NCBI GenBank assembly: GCA_015680685.1
Contig: MNCI01004383.1
Coordinates: 152,672-196,958 of the forward strand
Reading direction: 5' to 3'
Length of the DNA stretch: 44,287 nt
Origin: Gnetum montanum
Lineage: Eukaryota > Streptophyta > Gnetopsida > Gnetales > Gnetaceae
Positions 1 to 10,022 of the stretch are shown piece after piece. The position numbers were made by a program, and so were the translations under genes. Position 1 is the first letter of the stretch; each line of letters begins with the position of its first letter. The notes beneath the pieces are model-generated. The model had not been told where the DNA came from. It ran no database searches and saw nothing but the letters and a program-made list of their open reading frames with translations.

Positions 1-484
1 AGTGAGGAGGAGGAACATCATTTTCTAAGAAACCCATTGTGAGGGGTTCCTCATCTCCTATTTCACTAAGGACATGGGGGACCTTGCCCTTCAACAATGA
101 ATGTTGGCTCTCCTACCTTTCATCCCGAATACGTTGGGCATTTGTGGGATGATAATTCCTCATGTCATAATCTTCCACAATGTATTTAGCAAATAGCTCT
201 TGCATGCCAATCTGTGCTAAGGCACGGAAAAGCATGTTAGGGACTGATCGATCTGGGGGTAACACAATGTTACCTTGCAGATCTCTCCATCGCAGTTGCT
301 CGTCTTGGTGGAGAATAAAAGTAAAGTCAGGGACATACTCATCAGGATGAGTATATGTGACCTTAGATTGTTTAGGACATGGCTGATTTGGGTTATGCGT
401 ATGGTGCTGACTGTCTCCTATGTTGTGCTTAGGTGAATTGATTTTGTGAGAAGAAGCCATCCTAATGGTGTGCTGTTTTATCAT
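1..484 (-). pseudogene. retrotransposon gag, N-terminal part, broken and cut by the window edge
   Basis: This is the start of a Gag-type structural protein of an LTR retrotransposon read on the minus strand. It lies about 100 bases downstream of the PBS at 584-601. Start codons are at 484 and 460; the second (MASSHK...) matches the start of the related gag at 4735. The motif FILHQDEQLRWRDLQGN and the following NMLFRALAQIG are shared with the copy at 4735-5060. An in-frame TAG at 113-115 stands where the sister copy has CAG (Gln). Homology continues past it to base 1 (…ESQHSLLKGK…LSEIGDEEPL…), so the gene is broken rather than short. I recognise no named domain in this N-terminal part; the gag identity rests on its position and on the sister copy, which has a Retrotrans_gag-like region further on. 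Confidence 0.8.
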
Positions 485-583
485 TATTTATGTTCTTAAT
501 TAACTGATTAACCCGAAGTTTCGTTAAAGCTCACAACGATGTGAGTGATATCCCTTATGTTCTATTGGCGTAAAAACACTTAG

Positions 584-601
584 TCCCTAGCAACAACGTC
601 A
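584..601 (-). promoter_or_regulatory. primer binding site (tRNA-Asp type)
   Basis: On the minus strand, one base after the LTR end, the sequence TGACGTTGTTGCTAGGGA matches the complement of the plant tRNA-Asp 3' end (TGGCGCCGTTGCCGGGGA, from memory) at 13 of 18 bases. All five differences are C-to-T or G-to-A. This PBS type is known from Athila/Tat-like Ty3/gypsy elements. Confidence 0.75.
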
Positions 602-602
602 A

Positions 603-1454
603 TGATGAGTGGCGAGGTACCCCTACACTCAACCATACAAAACGAGCGTAGCACGTGCGATCCAGTCGAACTCTGCAGACTAAATGCCTAAACGCCACAA
701 GAAATGCTTTGGGTTAATCGTTCATTGTCTTCCCAGGCTTGCTTGTATGTGTCACAGTGTATGGTTAAGCAAGTCTAAGGTATATGATTTTTTTTGGTAT
801 TTTTAAGTTTATCTCCTATGTTATCAGGGAAAGGGTTGAAAAACTAACTAGCTTTAACTAATGTCCTAAGTCTAAATTAACTAGCGTCAGCATCCATTCC
901 CACTTACCGTACACACCCTGAACCATGCAACTATGGCTACCAAATGCTAATCGTTACTGNCACTGGGATTACCAAGCGTAGATCCTGGAATACGCTACTG
1001 GGTTACCAAGCAGTCCAATGCTCGTAATCAAGTCGTACTCACACGTTGCGACGAGCAGCCGATTCCTTGACTAGCCGTACACATTCGTAGATGCTCATAA
1101 TCAAGTTGTACTTGTATGCACTAGGAAAGAAATAAATAACAACAAAATAAAACCATGTACTGCAAGGTTTATCCAATCAAGTTCATCTTTATTGCCGTAC
1201 ATAACTTGTGTTCAGGTTGCAAAGTTGCTCGAATAAAGAGCTGTTCACTCTAGGACTCCTACTGCGGACACATGGGAAATTAATCTAACTCTGGAGTGTT
1301 CAAACTTCCAGAGCTTCACTACTTCTAGCCAGGACTGGGAAATGAAGGGAGTGCCGCCTCTTATTTATAGATATGGCAGCGGACCGCGATATCGCAGGGG
1401 ATGCGATATTGTGTCGGCCGCAATATCGCGACTTGTGCAATCTGCGTCTCATCA
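603..1454 (-). repeat. 5' LTR (852 bp) of the left-edge element, clan A
   Basis: On the minus strand it begins TGATGAGACGC and ends CGCCACTCATCA, a TGATG...CATCA terminal inverted repeat. It aligns along its length with the LTRs at 3795-4589 and 10023-10871. The U3 region has three palindromic cores, GATATC/GATATT/AATATC, starting at 1388, 1405 and 1422, spaced exactly 17 bp. A TATA box (TATAAATAAG on minus) is at 1360-1369. The body lies to the left of it, so its partner LTR is outside the window and no TSD can be tested. Base 960 is unresolved. Confidence 0.9.
1360..1369 (-). promoter_or_regulatory. TATA box of the LTR promoter
   Basis: TATAAATAAG on the minus strand, about 20 bases downstream of the last palindromic core. 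The same motif at the same relative position occurs in the sister LTRs (3861, 10143). Confidence 0.7.
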
Positions 1455-1509
1455 CAAGCCTTCCATAATTTAATTATTTTGTAAACAAAGAAAATAATAA
1501 AAATTATAA

Positions 1510-1716
1510 AAATAGTTATCTTATGCCTTAATCACACTTTACCATACAAATGAGTTAACACAAGTGAGGATTAGGAAGCCAATGACTTGTAGCCATGTAT
1601 TTCACCATCTAAGGATATAGGCCACTTAGGTAAATAGAGTCTTGGAATTTAACTAGATTGTGCATACATACTAGTGATTTGTATGATTGCACATAGGGAA
1701 TGCCCACTACTCATCA
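1510..1716 (+). repeat. truncated older LTR (3' end) of the same clan
   Basis: The stretch ending TAACTAGATTGTGCATAC... GCCCACTACTCATCA aligns with the 3' end of the LTR at 27816-28769. Shared blocks are ACTAGATT, a GTATGRTTG block, GCATAGGG and the terminal CTCATCA. The homologous part begins around 1510, just right of the minus-strand LTR that ends at 1454. This suggests the left-edge element inserted into this older LTR. The left limit is approximate. Confidence 0.65.
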
Positions 1717-1740
1717 AAAATAAAATGAAAAAAAAATAGA

Positions 1741-1822
1741 CATGGAAAAACCAATAAAGATGATATAAAAAAGTTGTAGCTAAATAAACATTTAGTTTTT
1801 AATAGAGGCCAATTGTGAAGGA
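1741..1822. repeat. dispersed repeat, copy 1 (second copy at 30039-30240)
   Basis: The stretch from CATGGAAAAACCAATAAAG to GAGGCCAATTGTGAAGG is closely similar to 30039-30122 in the same orientation. No terminal repeats are visible, so the family is unknown; the longer copy at 30 kb can be read on the minus strand as a short open frame. Confidence 0.6.
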
Positions 1823-1963
1823 GAACTCATGTAACCAGTTTCATATTATTAAGATAAGATTAGCATGATGACAATACCAACACTAGGATAGAAATGTCAA
1901 ATTTTGAGGGGCTTCAAATCATTAAACTTTATTTTTACAATATTTACCCCTAAGACATATAGC

Positions 1964-2036
1964 TTAATAACTTGACATTACTCACTAACATCAAACCCAT
2001 AACTTGAAGCTTTCAAATCAAGAGCATTCCAAAATT
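1964..2036 (-). repeat. tRNA-like SINE fragment (copy 2)
   Basis: On the minus strand a B-box-like GGGTTTGATGT (1988-1998) is followed by GTGAGTAATG and CAAGTTAT, in the same order as in the SINE copies at 29161-29250 and 14648-14775. The A-box part is missing or decayed. Confidence 0.5.
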
Positions 2037-3789
2037 TCAAATTTTATAAAGCTTATATAGCATGTAAGGAACAAGTTGATGATTCCAAAAGATTCTGCAA
2101 GTCTAAGGATGTAATAGAAAACTATTTTAGTTTTAGTTTTAGTTTCAAAATATTTATTGTGATGATGTATTGTTAATAGCAAATGACTTAGATAAACATG
2201 GATAGTATTTCACCAATGTATTCATCTAATTTTTGCATGTTATTGAATTTGCATAGGATATGCTTTTATGCTTAATTTTTTTGTTCTTATTTTCACTTTA
2301 TAGTGAATTCAAGTTAATATGATAACATTTACCATGTTGTATGGACTATAGCCAGGTTAGTATGTTCACATGATATTACACCTCTTGCATAGACATTGGG
2401 TATTACATTATGATTATGATTTATATATTGTGTGTAGTGTTGGTGGGCTATCAAGGATGATTTAGTTTATTATAATTGAGATTTATATGTTATGATTCTT
2501 TGGCTCATATGATATTTTATGATGCCTTAACATGCTTCACTAACATGATTATATATACTACTTCTAGGTGATGTGTTACATAGGTGATGTAATGGGAAAT
2601 GATGTCGAATTGGGGTACCAGAGTAATTATTTGGTATGTATTTATGCTTTATGTATGATTTTGGTATTTATGCATTTGAAATGTAGTGTTATGTTGTTTA
2701 TTGCTTTTTAGTGTGTTTGATATAGATCTCATAAGTTCAAATGGAATTTAATTTGGAGTCCTAGTGTGTTTGTTATAAATGTTTGAAGTGTAGATTATTA
2801 ATTAAGGAGAAAAGAAAAAATGAATTTATAAAAATATTTAGTTTTAATAAAATAAATAGTAAAAGTGGAATTGGGTTTTGCATGTGACATCTAATGCGAA
2901 TGGAAAGTAAAATTAGTTTATACAAAGTGTATATGCATAATACATGGTTTATAACTTATTATGTATTTTTTACCACTGCCTTTTGCACTAATGATACATG
3001 AATTTAGGTTTTTTTCTATTATTATAGAAACAACAATCAAGTTTGAGTTTCTTCTTCCCTATTTCCTTTGCCTTTTTCTAATTTTAACTTCTTTTTTTGA
3101 ATAATTAGCTTCATGGATGGATGTCGCTTTGCTCTAAATTTGTATTTTAGATTATTCTGGTTACATCAATGTGGATATGAAATTTGTTTGAAGTGAAATG
3201 GAGTTTTGTTGGATTTTTGAGGATTTTATGATTGTTTCAGAGTTTCTACTCTAGCAAATTTAATTCATGGGTTGTCTTTATCTTTTCCTATATTTTTATC
3301 CTATATTAGTGTATATGATACTATCATGTGGGAGGAAAATAGGTTAAAGATTGAGTTTGGATGTATAATTTTTGTGGATTGCTAGTTTTGCAATCATGTT
3401 TTATGGGCTATGTATGACATATTATGTAACGAATTGAATGCTTTAAGACTTATGGGAATTGGTTGTGATATTGTGATGGTTAGTGTGGTACTGATATTAT
3501 GTCTTCTATGTATGGTTTTGGTTTGGGTGTTTTTGGGGAGTTCAATTAGGTCTTGTGAAAATTAAATATTATTATTTATTAATGATAAACTTTTAATTCA
3601 TATAAATTTACCTCTAGGAGTTCAATTGAGGTGAAATTGATGTAATTGGGATCATCTTCTTATGTACTTTTCAATTATGAAATTTTTTTATTGTTTGGCA
3701 TTTATCATTTTGAAGGTTACATCAGTGGTCATTTTTATAAAATTATAAGTAGTTCAAGGAGTATGTTCATGGCAAGAAATTTTTTTTAT
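2037..3789. other. AT-rich intergenic sequence, no gene seen
   Basis: Apart from scattered A/T runs I see no coding exon, RNA gene or recognisable element here. It is the left flank of the insertion at 3795. Confidence 0.6.
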
Positions 3790-3794
3790 GTCAT
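3790..3794. repeat. target-site duplication, left copy (GTCAT)
   Basis: GTCAT directly precedes the 5' LTR; the identical 5-mer follows the 3' LTR at 10872-10876. A 5-bp duplication is typical of LTR retrotransposon integration. Confidence 0.9.
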
Positions 3795-3802
3795 TGATGG
3801 GA

Positions 3803-3846
3803 CGCGATATCGCATGGGCTACGATATCGTGTATGTGATATCGCGG
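3803..3846 (+). repeat. U3 palindrome array, 3 units
   Basis: The cores GCGATATCGC, ACGATATCGT and GTGATATCGC start (GATATC) at 3806, 3823 and 3837, spacing 17 and 14. The first two are perfect 10-bp palindromes. The array ends about 15 bases before the TATA box. Confidence 0.85.
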
Positions 3847-3860
3847 TGCACCGTCAAGTC

Positions 3861-3870
3861 TATAAATAAG
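3861..3870 (+). promoter_or_regulatory. TATA box of the 5' LTR
   Basis: TATAAATAAG, conserved at the equivalent place in the other clan-A LTRs. It would set the start of the element transcript roughly 30 bases downstream. Confidence 0.7.
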
Positions 3871-4590
3871 AGGTGGCTCTCCCTTTTTTCTCATTCTAGG
3901 CCTAGACCATAGCGAAACTCTGGTAGTTTTACCTCTCTAGAGATAGAATAATTTCCATGTGCCCATAGTAGGAACTCCAAAGTGAACAGATCTTTATTCG
4001 AGAAAATATTGTACCTGAACACAAGTTTGTGTACGAAAATATAGACGAACTTCTTGGATAAACCTTACAGTGAATGGAATAGGATAAATAGGAATTTTAT
4101 TATTCTTATTTATTGTTTATCCTTTAAATGCTTTATTAGTTCATTAAATCTCTCTCAACCCTTCTCCCATTGTTAAGTGCATTCAGTACGATTGCTTCGA
4201 GCATGTGCGTTACGCTTGGTGATCCTAGTAACGAATAAGGTTTGGTAACCAAGGTTGCATTGGTTTAGGGTGTGAACGGTAAGTAGGAATGGATGCTGAT
4301 GCTAGGTTAATTAAGGATTATTTAGTTAGTTAAAGTTAGTGGATTAGTCTCTTCACCCTTCAACTTATTAGCATAGGAGATAAAACATAAAAGATATAAA
4401 AATCACATACATCAGACTTACTTAACCATACAACCATGACAACTACAAGTAAGTCTGGGAAGACAATGAATGATTAACCTTAAGTGTTCCATGAGGCGTG
4501 TAGGCACTTAGTCTGCGAAGTTCAAGTAGATTGTGCATGTAACGCTTGTATTCGTATGGTTGAGTGTAGGGGTACCTCGCCACTCATCAT

Positions 4591-4608
4591 TGGTGCCATT
4601 GTCGAGGA
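4591..4608 (+). promoter_or_regulatory. primer binding site (tRNA-Asp type)
   Basis: TGGTGCCATTGTCGAGGA lies one base after the LTR end. It differs from the complement of the tRNA-Asp 3' end at four of 18 positions, all C-to-T or G-to-A. It fixes the orientation of the element as plus. Confidence 0.85.
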
Positions 4609-4734
4609 CTATGTGTTTGTGCGCTAGGTAGAACATAGGAAATTATCCACATCGTTTGGAGCTTAAATGAATCCTTAGGATTAATTAAACGAAAAATTAT
4701 ATAATAGTTAAATAGCACACCAAATTAAATCAAG

Positions 4735-7244
4735 ATGTCTTCTTCTCATAAGAGAAATTCACCACCTAGGGATCATACTAGAAATAGTCGGCAACATCAA
4801 ACACATAACCATGAACCGCTAGTTCCTCAACAACATCAGGTAGTGTATACTCATCATGATGAGTATATGTCCAATTTTACCTTTATCCTCCATCAGGATG
4901 AACAATTGTGATGGAGAGACTTGCAAGATAACATAGTGTTAACTCTAGATCGGTCAATCCCAAACATGCTCCTCTGTGCTCTTGCATAGATCGGCATGAC
5001 ACAACTATATGCTGAATACATTGTAAGTGATTTCTACATAAGGGATTATCATCCCATAGAAGCACAACATTTAAGGGACTCGAGACAGGAGAGTCACCAC
5101 ACATTGTTGAAGGGAAAAGGGGTCGTGCACATCCTAAGTGAAATCGGAGATGGTGAACCACTTATAACAGGTTCTCCATCAAATTATGTTCTTTCTCCTA
5201 ATGATGGTGAGGAGGTGGGGTATCAGATACTATGCTCCATAATACATAACCCTGGTTCTGACTCCTTTGAATGCCAATTGTTCACTAAGGGAACAACAAC
5301 ACATGACAAGGACATGCACTTGGATCGTCATTACGATTAGGGCCATAGTCATAGAAGAGAAGGAAAGAAGAATCGTCATGGCGATGGTTCTCCTTCTTCT
5401 TCCCCTTCATCACATCACTCACCATCTCCTTCCACATTAGGGTGCAACCACAAAGAGCATAACAGTGAGGATAAGGGTAGGAAAAATGAGAGACCTTGAT
5501 GAGAGAGTCAAGAGAGACGATGAGGACAGTCAAGAGAATCTAGGCATGAACGAAGGGAAATAGGGAACAACGCAGACATCATCGACGTCATGAGAGAGAT
5601 GATCATGAAGAGCCCCTACTTACCACCCGAAGTATGCTAGATATTATGGAGGTAGTGAGAATACCCACAGGGCATCAAAGAGATAGTCGGATCAAAAGAT
5701 TAGATATGAATAATATCCCACACTTCGAAGGGGGATACAACGTTGATCCACAAAATCATTTACAAGCATTCCATGATGCCTGCACCTTGCAAAATATAGA
5801 GAACGAGTGGCAGAAACTAAAGTTATTTCCTAGGATACTCATAAAGGAAGCAGAGAGCTAGTACCGGTCCTTAGAACCGAAAACCATTAGGAGATGGAGT
5901 ACAATGTTAGAATTGTTCAACGATAAATACCAAACGTACTCCAGAGTGTCTAACTTGTGTAAGTAGATCCAAGGATGGAAGTAGGGTAATCACAAACCCT
6001 TGGATGCTGCCATGGTTTGATACTATGCATTGCTACATCATTGCCTGGGTCATGGTTATGCACAACGGGATCAACTCCACCACCTCGTAGATGGGCTAAG
6101 ACATGAGACTAGGAGAACCCTTGGGACATATGCCCAAGGGAGATTATCTGAGCTTAGATCCCATGAAATTCATCAATTTTTGGAGCAAGTAGCCAAAGAA
6201 TAAGGGAAGCTATGGAAAAGAGGAAGCTTTGAAGAATATAACTACGATCCTTCCCTTTGGAAGAAGGGAGTAAGATTTTGCGATGAAAAGGATGAGTCAC
6301 TCCTCGAAGAGTTGGTGAATAGAGAAACCTTGCTACTCCAGAAGTTAACAATGGAAGCGTTGGCTAAGGTAGATGAAATATGGAGCTTCTTAGACAAAAA
6401 AATTGAAACTGTCCTAAAAATCATAGAAGAGTCTAAGGAGGAACGAAGTAGTGACCAAGACAAGAAAAAGTGGAGAGATGCAGGTCATGAACATAACAAA
6501 GGTAAGGGGAAAATTACTATCTCCAATGAGGTTGTGGATTCAGACATAAACAATGATGATGGATGTGAGATCTACCAATATGACCATCCTAAAGGATGTT
6601 GTCCAATCATCTCACATCTACAAGAGTCTGGGGAGTATGCACTCAACCCAAGACTTAATAGATGGCAGGCACCCCGAAGGTTACCTTATCCTCAAGGTAA
6701 CCCAAGGCAGTTCCACCAATCGTTAACGTACTATCCAAGTGGAACTCCACCACAACCCATCAGGCAACATTAGCAGTGGCAATACCCACAATCATGGGGG
6801 ATGCCACTGCCTAGACAACAATACCCTTATCGATAACTAGATCCTTATGGATACTACATGTAGTAGCCGGTTTCTCCAAGTGACTCTATGGGTCATGCAA
6901 CTCCACAATGTCACTACCAGGTTTGGGAGTATTTTAGGACTCCTTCTCCTTTGGGAGACACTCCACATACATACCATCCTCAGAATCCATTCGCCACTCT
7001 TATGCTAGTAGTTCCACTACCGCCTGCTCCAACAATGCAAGGGGAACTCCCCACTCAACTGCAGCAACGTAATGCTACGAGAGCTATAAACATTCAACCC
7101 GCTACTAGTTCTGAAAATTGCAAGAAGAGAAGACCTTTCTTTAGAACCAAAAGCCCAAACAAGCTCTCACAACAACAAGCGGTTGAGTCTATGAACGCTC
7201 CTCCCACATACAAGGCTTCGGAGCTCCCTTCAGTTCAACAATAG
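4735..7244 (+). pseudogene. retrotransposon gag, decayed
   Basis: The structural polyprotein starts at ATG 4735 (MSSSHKRNSPP...). After a Ser/His-rich basic linker (around 5340-5480), the part from 5634 is a Retrotrans_gag-like region. It has an N-V-D-P-Q-N-H-L motif at about 5730, K-L-F-P-R and an E-A-E-S-stop-Y-R-S-L block at about 5820-5870, followed by charged and coiled segments. The C-terminal part (6650-7240) is rich in Pro, Gln and Tyr. I see no CCHC zinc knuckle. The frame changes once between 5340 and 5634, and there are more than ten in-frame stops. Several sit where C-to-T explains them: TGA for Arg in EQL*WRDLQ and TAG for Gln in ALA*IGM, judged against the copy at 113-484. It is not translatable as it stands. 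Confidence 0.85.
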
Positions 7245-7246
7245 AG

Positions 7247-8060
7247 CTTCACGCATACGGTTATGTTAACACATACCATTACCAACTAGATCAAGGTAGG
7301 CCACCTTCCTAGGAAACTCTCTAATCCTAGAAGTCCTTTAATCCATCCACAAGTCACTAGTAAGGAACCACATAAGGCTTTTCTTGACTCAAGTTTTAGA
7401 GTCAACTTAATCTCATAAGAAATGTATCAAGCCTAGAACCTGCCCCAACTCAAGAAGAGCAATATTCAACTTGAGATGGCTGACTAGTCCATTTCCATTC
7501 TCTTGGGATTGGTGGAGGACATTGTTACCACTGTGTATGGTTGGTCATACCCAGTTGATTTCCTGGTGATAGAAGTCAACAGTAATAATGGGGGCTTCCC
7601 AATTATAATGGGAAGGGCATGGCTGAGTATAGTAGGTGTGTGCCTAGGGATCTGCGATCTTTCCTTGGACATATCCATGGTAAACATTTATGGAAAGATC
7701 AAGAAGAAGAAAGTTCCATGCATCACATATAGTGACTCAGAGGGTGATGACATGGAGGAATGCTCGACATCTCCTACATGTAACCAGTGTGCCCTAAAAA
7801 CTCAAATACAAAGGTGCTTGTATGTAGCAACCACACAAGTAGTGGACACCTTGTGGTTGACAGCTAATCGAAAGAGCAAGCCATCAACATGCATGGAATG
7901 AACTGGGAAAACAACCCATGCTCATAACGAAGGCATAGACACATTAGAATATGAGTGTCACTGACCTCCACCCCTTAATCTAAGAACATCAATTAGGAAA
8001 AGTTGGACACTTCTATGAAATTCAAATAGACGTTCGTTATTTTGGATCTCTCCCTTTCCA
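7247..8060 (+). pseudogene. retropepsin-like aspartic protease remnant
   Basis: In the frame of late gag, the segment from 7380 reads F-L-D-S-S-F-R-V-N-L-I-S. This is the retropepsin active-site region with the usual D-S-G changed to D-S-S (Asp codon at 7386). About 40 residues later comes Y-P-V-D-F-L-V-I-E, then G-F-P-I-I-M-G-R-A-W-L-S (about 7590-7630). That is the typical protease C-terminal motif (ILGRPWL-like), followed by a lysine-rich and acidic tail. Stops interrupt it before 7484 and at 7899. In the family this enzyme cuts Gag/Pol; here it is the last recognisable coding part of the element, and nothing of a polymerase follows. Confidence 0.75.
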
Positions 8061-8074
8061 TTCAGTCATGGGGG

Positions 8075-10009
8075 AGATGGCCACCTATGCTGATCATTAG
8101 AGGCCCTTAGTTCTTTTAAGTTTTTATTTTACACATTTTTGTTTTGCATATTTTTGTTTTACAAATGTCTTCAACTTTTCTTATTTTTGTTTTACAACAT
8201 CATTATACTTTTCATTTTGTGTGTGTGTGTTATCCATCTTGTAAGTTTGTCATCCAATAAGTGTTCTTCATGATGGTATGAACTATTTTCCTATTGATTG
8301 CTAATGTTTGGTTTTTACCTTTAATTTACGATGTTGATACTAAGGTATGTTATTTTGATATGATAGGCAATGAGTCCACTTCATCCATACATCCACAAAA
8401 GTCTATGGTTTCTCTTGTCTTGAAAATGTACAGTCCCTTTCTAATAAGAATCATCAACGAATCTGTGACCCGGTATTTCCCAAACTAAGGAAGGACTCAA
8501 GGCTTGAAAAGGGTGTGACTTCAAAGGAACTTGGTGCATTTGTGTTGGCCATTCTCTTGGGTACTTGGATGTTTTCTTCTTGAGTTTTCTTACCATTTTG
8601 ATGTTACCCAATTATTGGGAAGCTGAGCTAATAAAAATAATAAGTCTTTACATGGTGTGGTTCTCACACATAAACACATAAAATAAAAAAAATAAAAAAT
8701 AAAAAAAAAAAGAGAAAGAAGAAAAAAAGAAAAAAAAAAGGAAAGTGAGAATTCAAAGCACACCCCTTAGATGAAATAATCATTTGGGCTACAAGCACTG
8801 GTTATGGAACTAAAATAAACATGTTCCCTCTAAATAAGGCCCTTCTCATTTTCCATTCTCTCCTTCTTCATTTCTTCGGAATGGTGGTGGCTCTTGGGTG
8901 AAGGAATTATTATTATTCAAATGGATGGATTGGCAAAATGCATTGATGCGAAGTCACTGGATGTGGTTTGTTTAAGGCCGAACCTGGAATGTGATCTACT
9001 AAGTCAGATTAATCATGAAACACACAAGGGGATGTACACCACCTTGTTCTTGAGACTCCATTCCACTCTCTCCTTTCCATCCTTCTTTCCCCATCTATTA
9101 CCTCATTGCTGGTTGTATCAGTAGTCCATATTTTGGTGGATGCATTGTTTTCTTTTTGGTAAATTCTTGCAGCTAAGACTTTAACTCTTGTTCCAATTGA
9201 CATTTCCAAAGCCTACGAACTCTTTGAATGTGGTTTTGTCAAGGAATTAAGGGCATGAGCTTGCTTTGGGGAGGACCCACTGACATTCTTATTTGGTGCA
9301 TCCATTAAATTGTTTCCCTTAACATTTTTGCAATCCACCCTCTTTTGTTCATTTCCATCTTGACATCCACTTCATCAACGTTATAGTTCTCTCTTTTTCT
9401 CCATCTTTCTTGTTCTTTTTCTTTCTCCATTCTATCGCTACCAGAGGTTCGCTCTTAGTCATGGGGGTCCTAACACCCAATTTTTTCAATTTTCTTCTAA
9501 CCCCTACACCTTCGGTAGTCATCATTAATATATCTCCAGATCCACAGTAGCCATACCACAACTCAGCCAATGGACCTTTTCACCAAAGCAAGGTATCAAC
9601 TGCATTGTGATTCATTTACCCTTGCTAATATAAAGACTGTGTTTTGTGTGCATATGGAAATCAGGCAACAATGAATTAGATCTAGAGGGAACACTTGGAA
9701 TGGATCGGTGTTGAAGTAGTTATGTAAGGAACGAGATTGATGGCACGCTTATGAATGGATAATGAAAGGTGAAATCTTGGCATTGGCAGTAGCAGACTTC
9801 TTTTCTCTTCTCTCTTCTCTCTCAGCTGCCAAATGAGGCCTGATGTCAAATGTATAAAGTGTTCACTCCTATTGTTGTGAACACCAGTTTTTTTTCTCTG
9901 TAATGATGATCTGTTCACATGTCATCCCATTCACCATTAGTTCCATTTGAGTCAATAATCCCATACCTTTCGCATATTTTGTAAGGAACTCGAGGACGAG
10001 TTTTCATTC
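8075..10009 (+). other. non-coding 3' internal region of the element
   Basis: About 1.9 kb between protease and 3' LTR with no polymerase motif. It contains a (GT)n run at 8218-8230 and a nearly pure purine tract at 8684-8752 (A-rich with AG). The word AGTCATGGGGG, which forms the tract before the 3' LTR, also occurs here at about 8064 and 9457. Confidence 0.7.
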
Positions 10010-10022
10010 AGTCATGGGGGTA
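10010..10022 (+). promoter_or_regulatory. polypurine-like tract before the 3' LTR
   Basis: AGTCATGGGGGTA abuts the 3' LTR and would prime plus-strand DNA synthesis. It is preceded at about 9990 by CTCGAGGACGAGTTTT, reminiscent of the GAGGACGA motif often found just before this tract in plant gypsy elements (from memory). Confidence 0.6.

Larger units (their letters stand above)
3795..4589 (+). repeat. 5' LTR (795 bp)
   Basis: Begins TGATGGGACGCG and ends TCGCCACTCATCA. U3 has three palindromic cores (GATATC at 3806, 3823 and 3837) before the TATA box at 3861. Downstream, the motif TTGGTRATCC/TTGGTAACC recurs (around 4218-4250), as it does in all clan members. It is 54 bases shorter than the 3' LTR because it has three fewer palindrome units. 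Confidence 0.92.

Noticed and set aside
3646-3912. 88-codon plus-strand open frame as a gene
   Set aside because: It runs across the TSD and into the LTR U3 palindrome array, so it is a chance frame.
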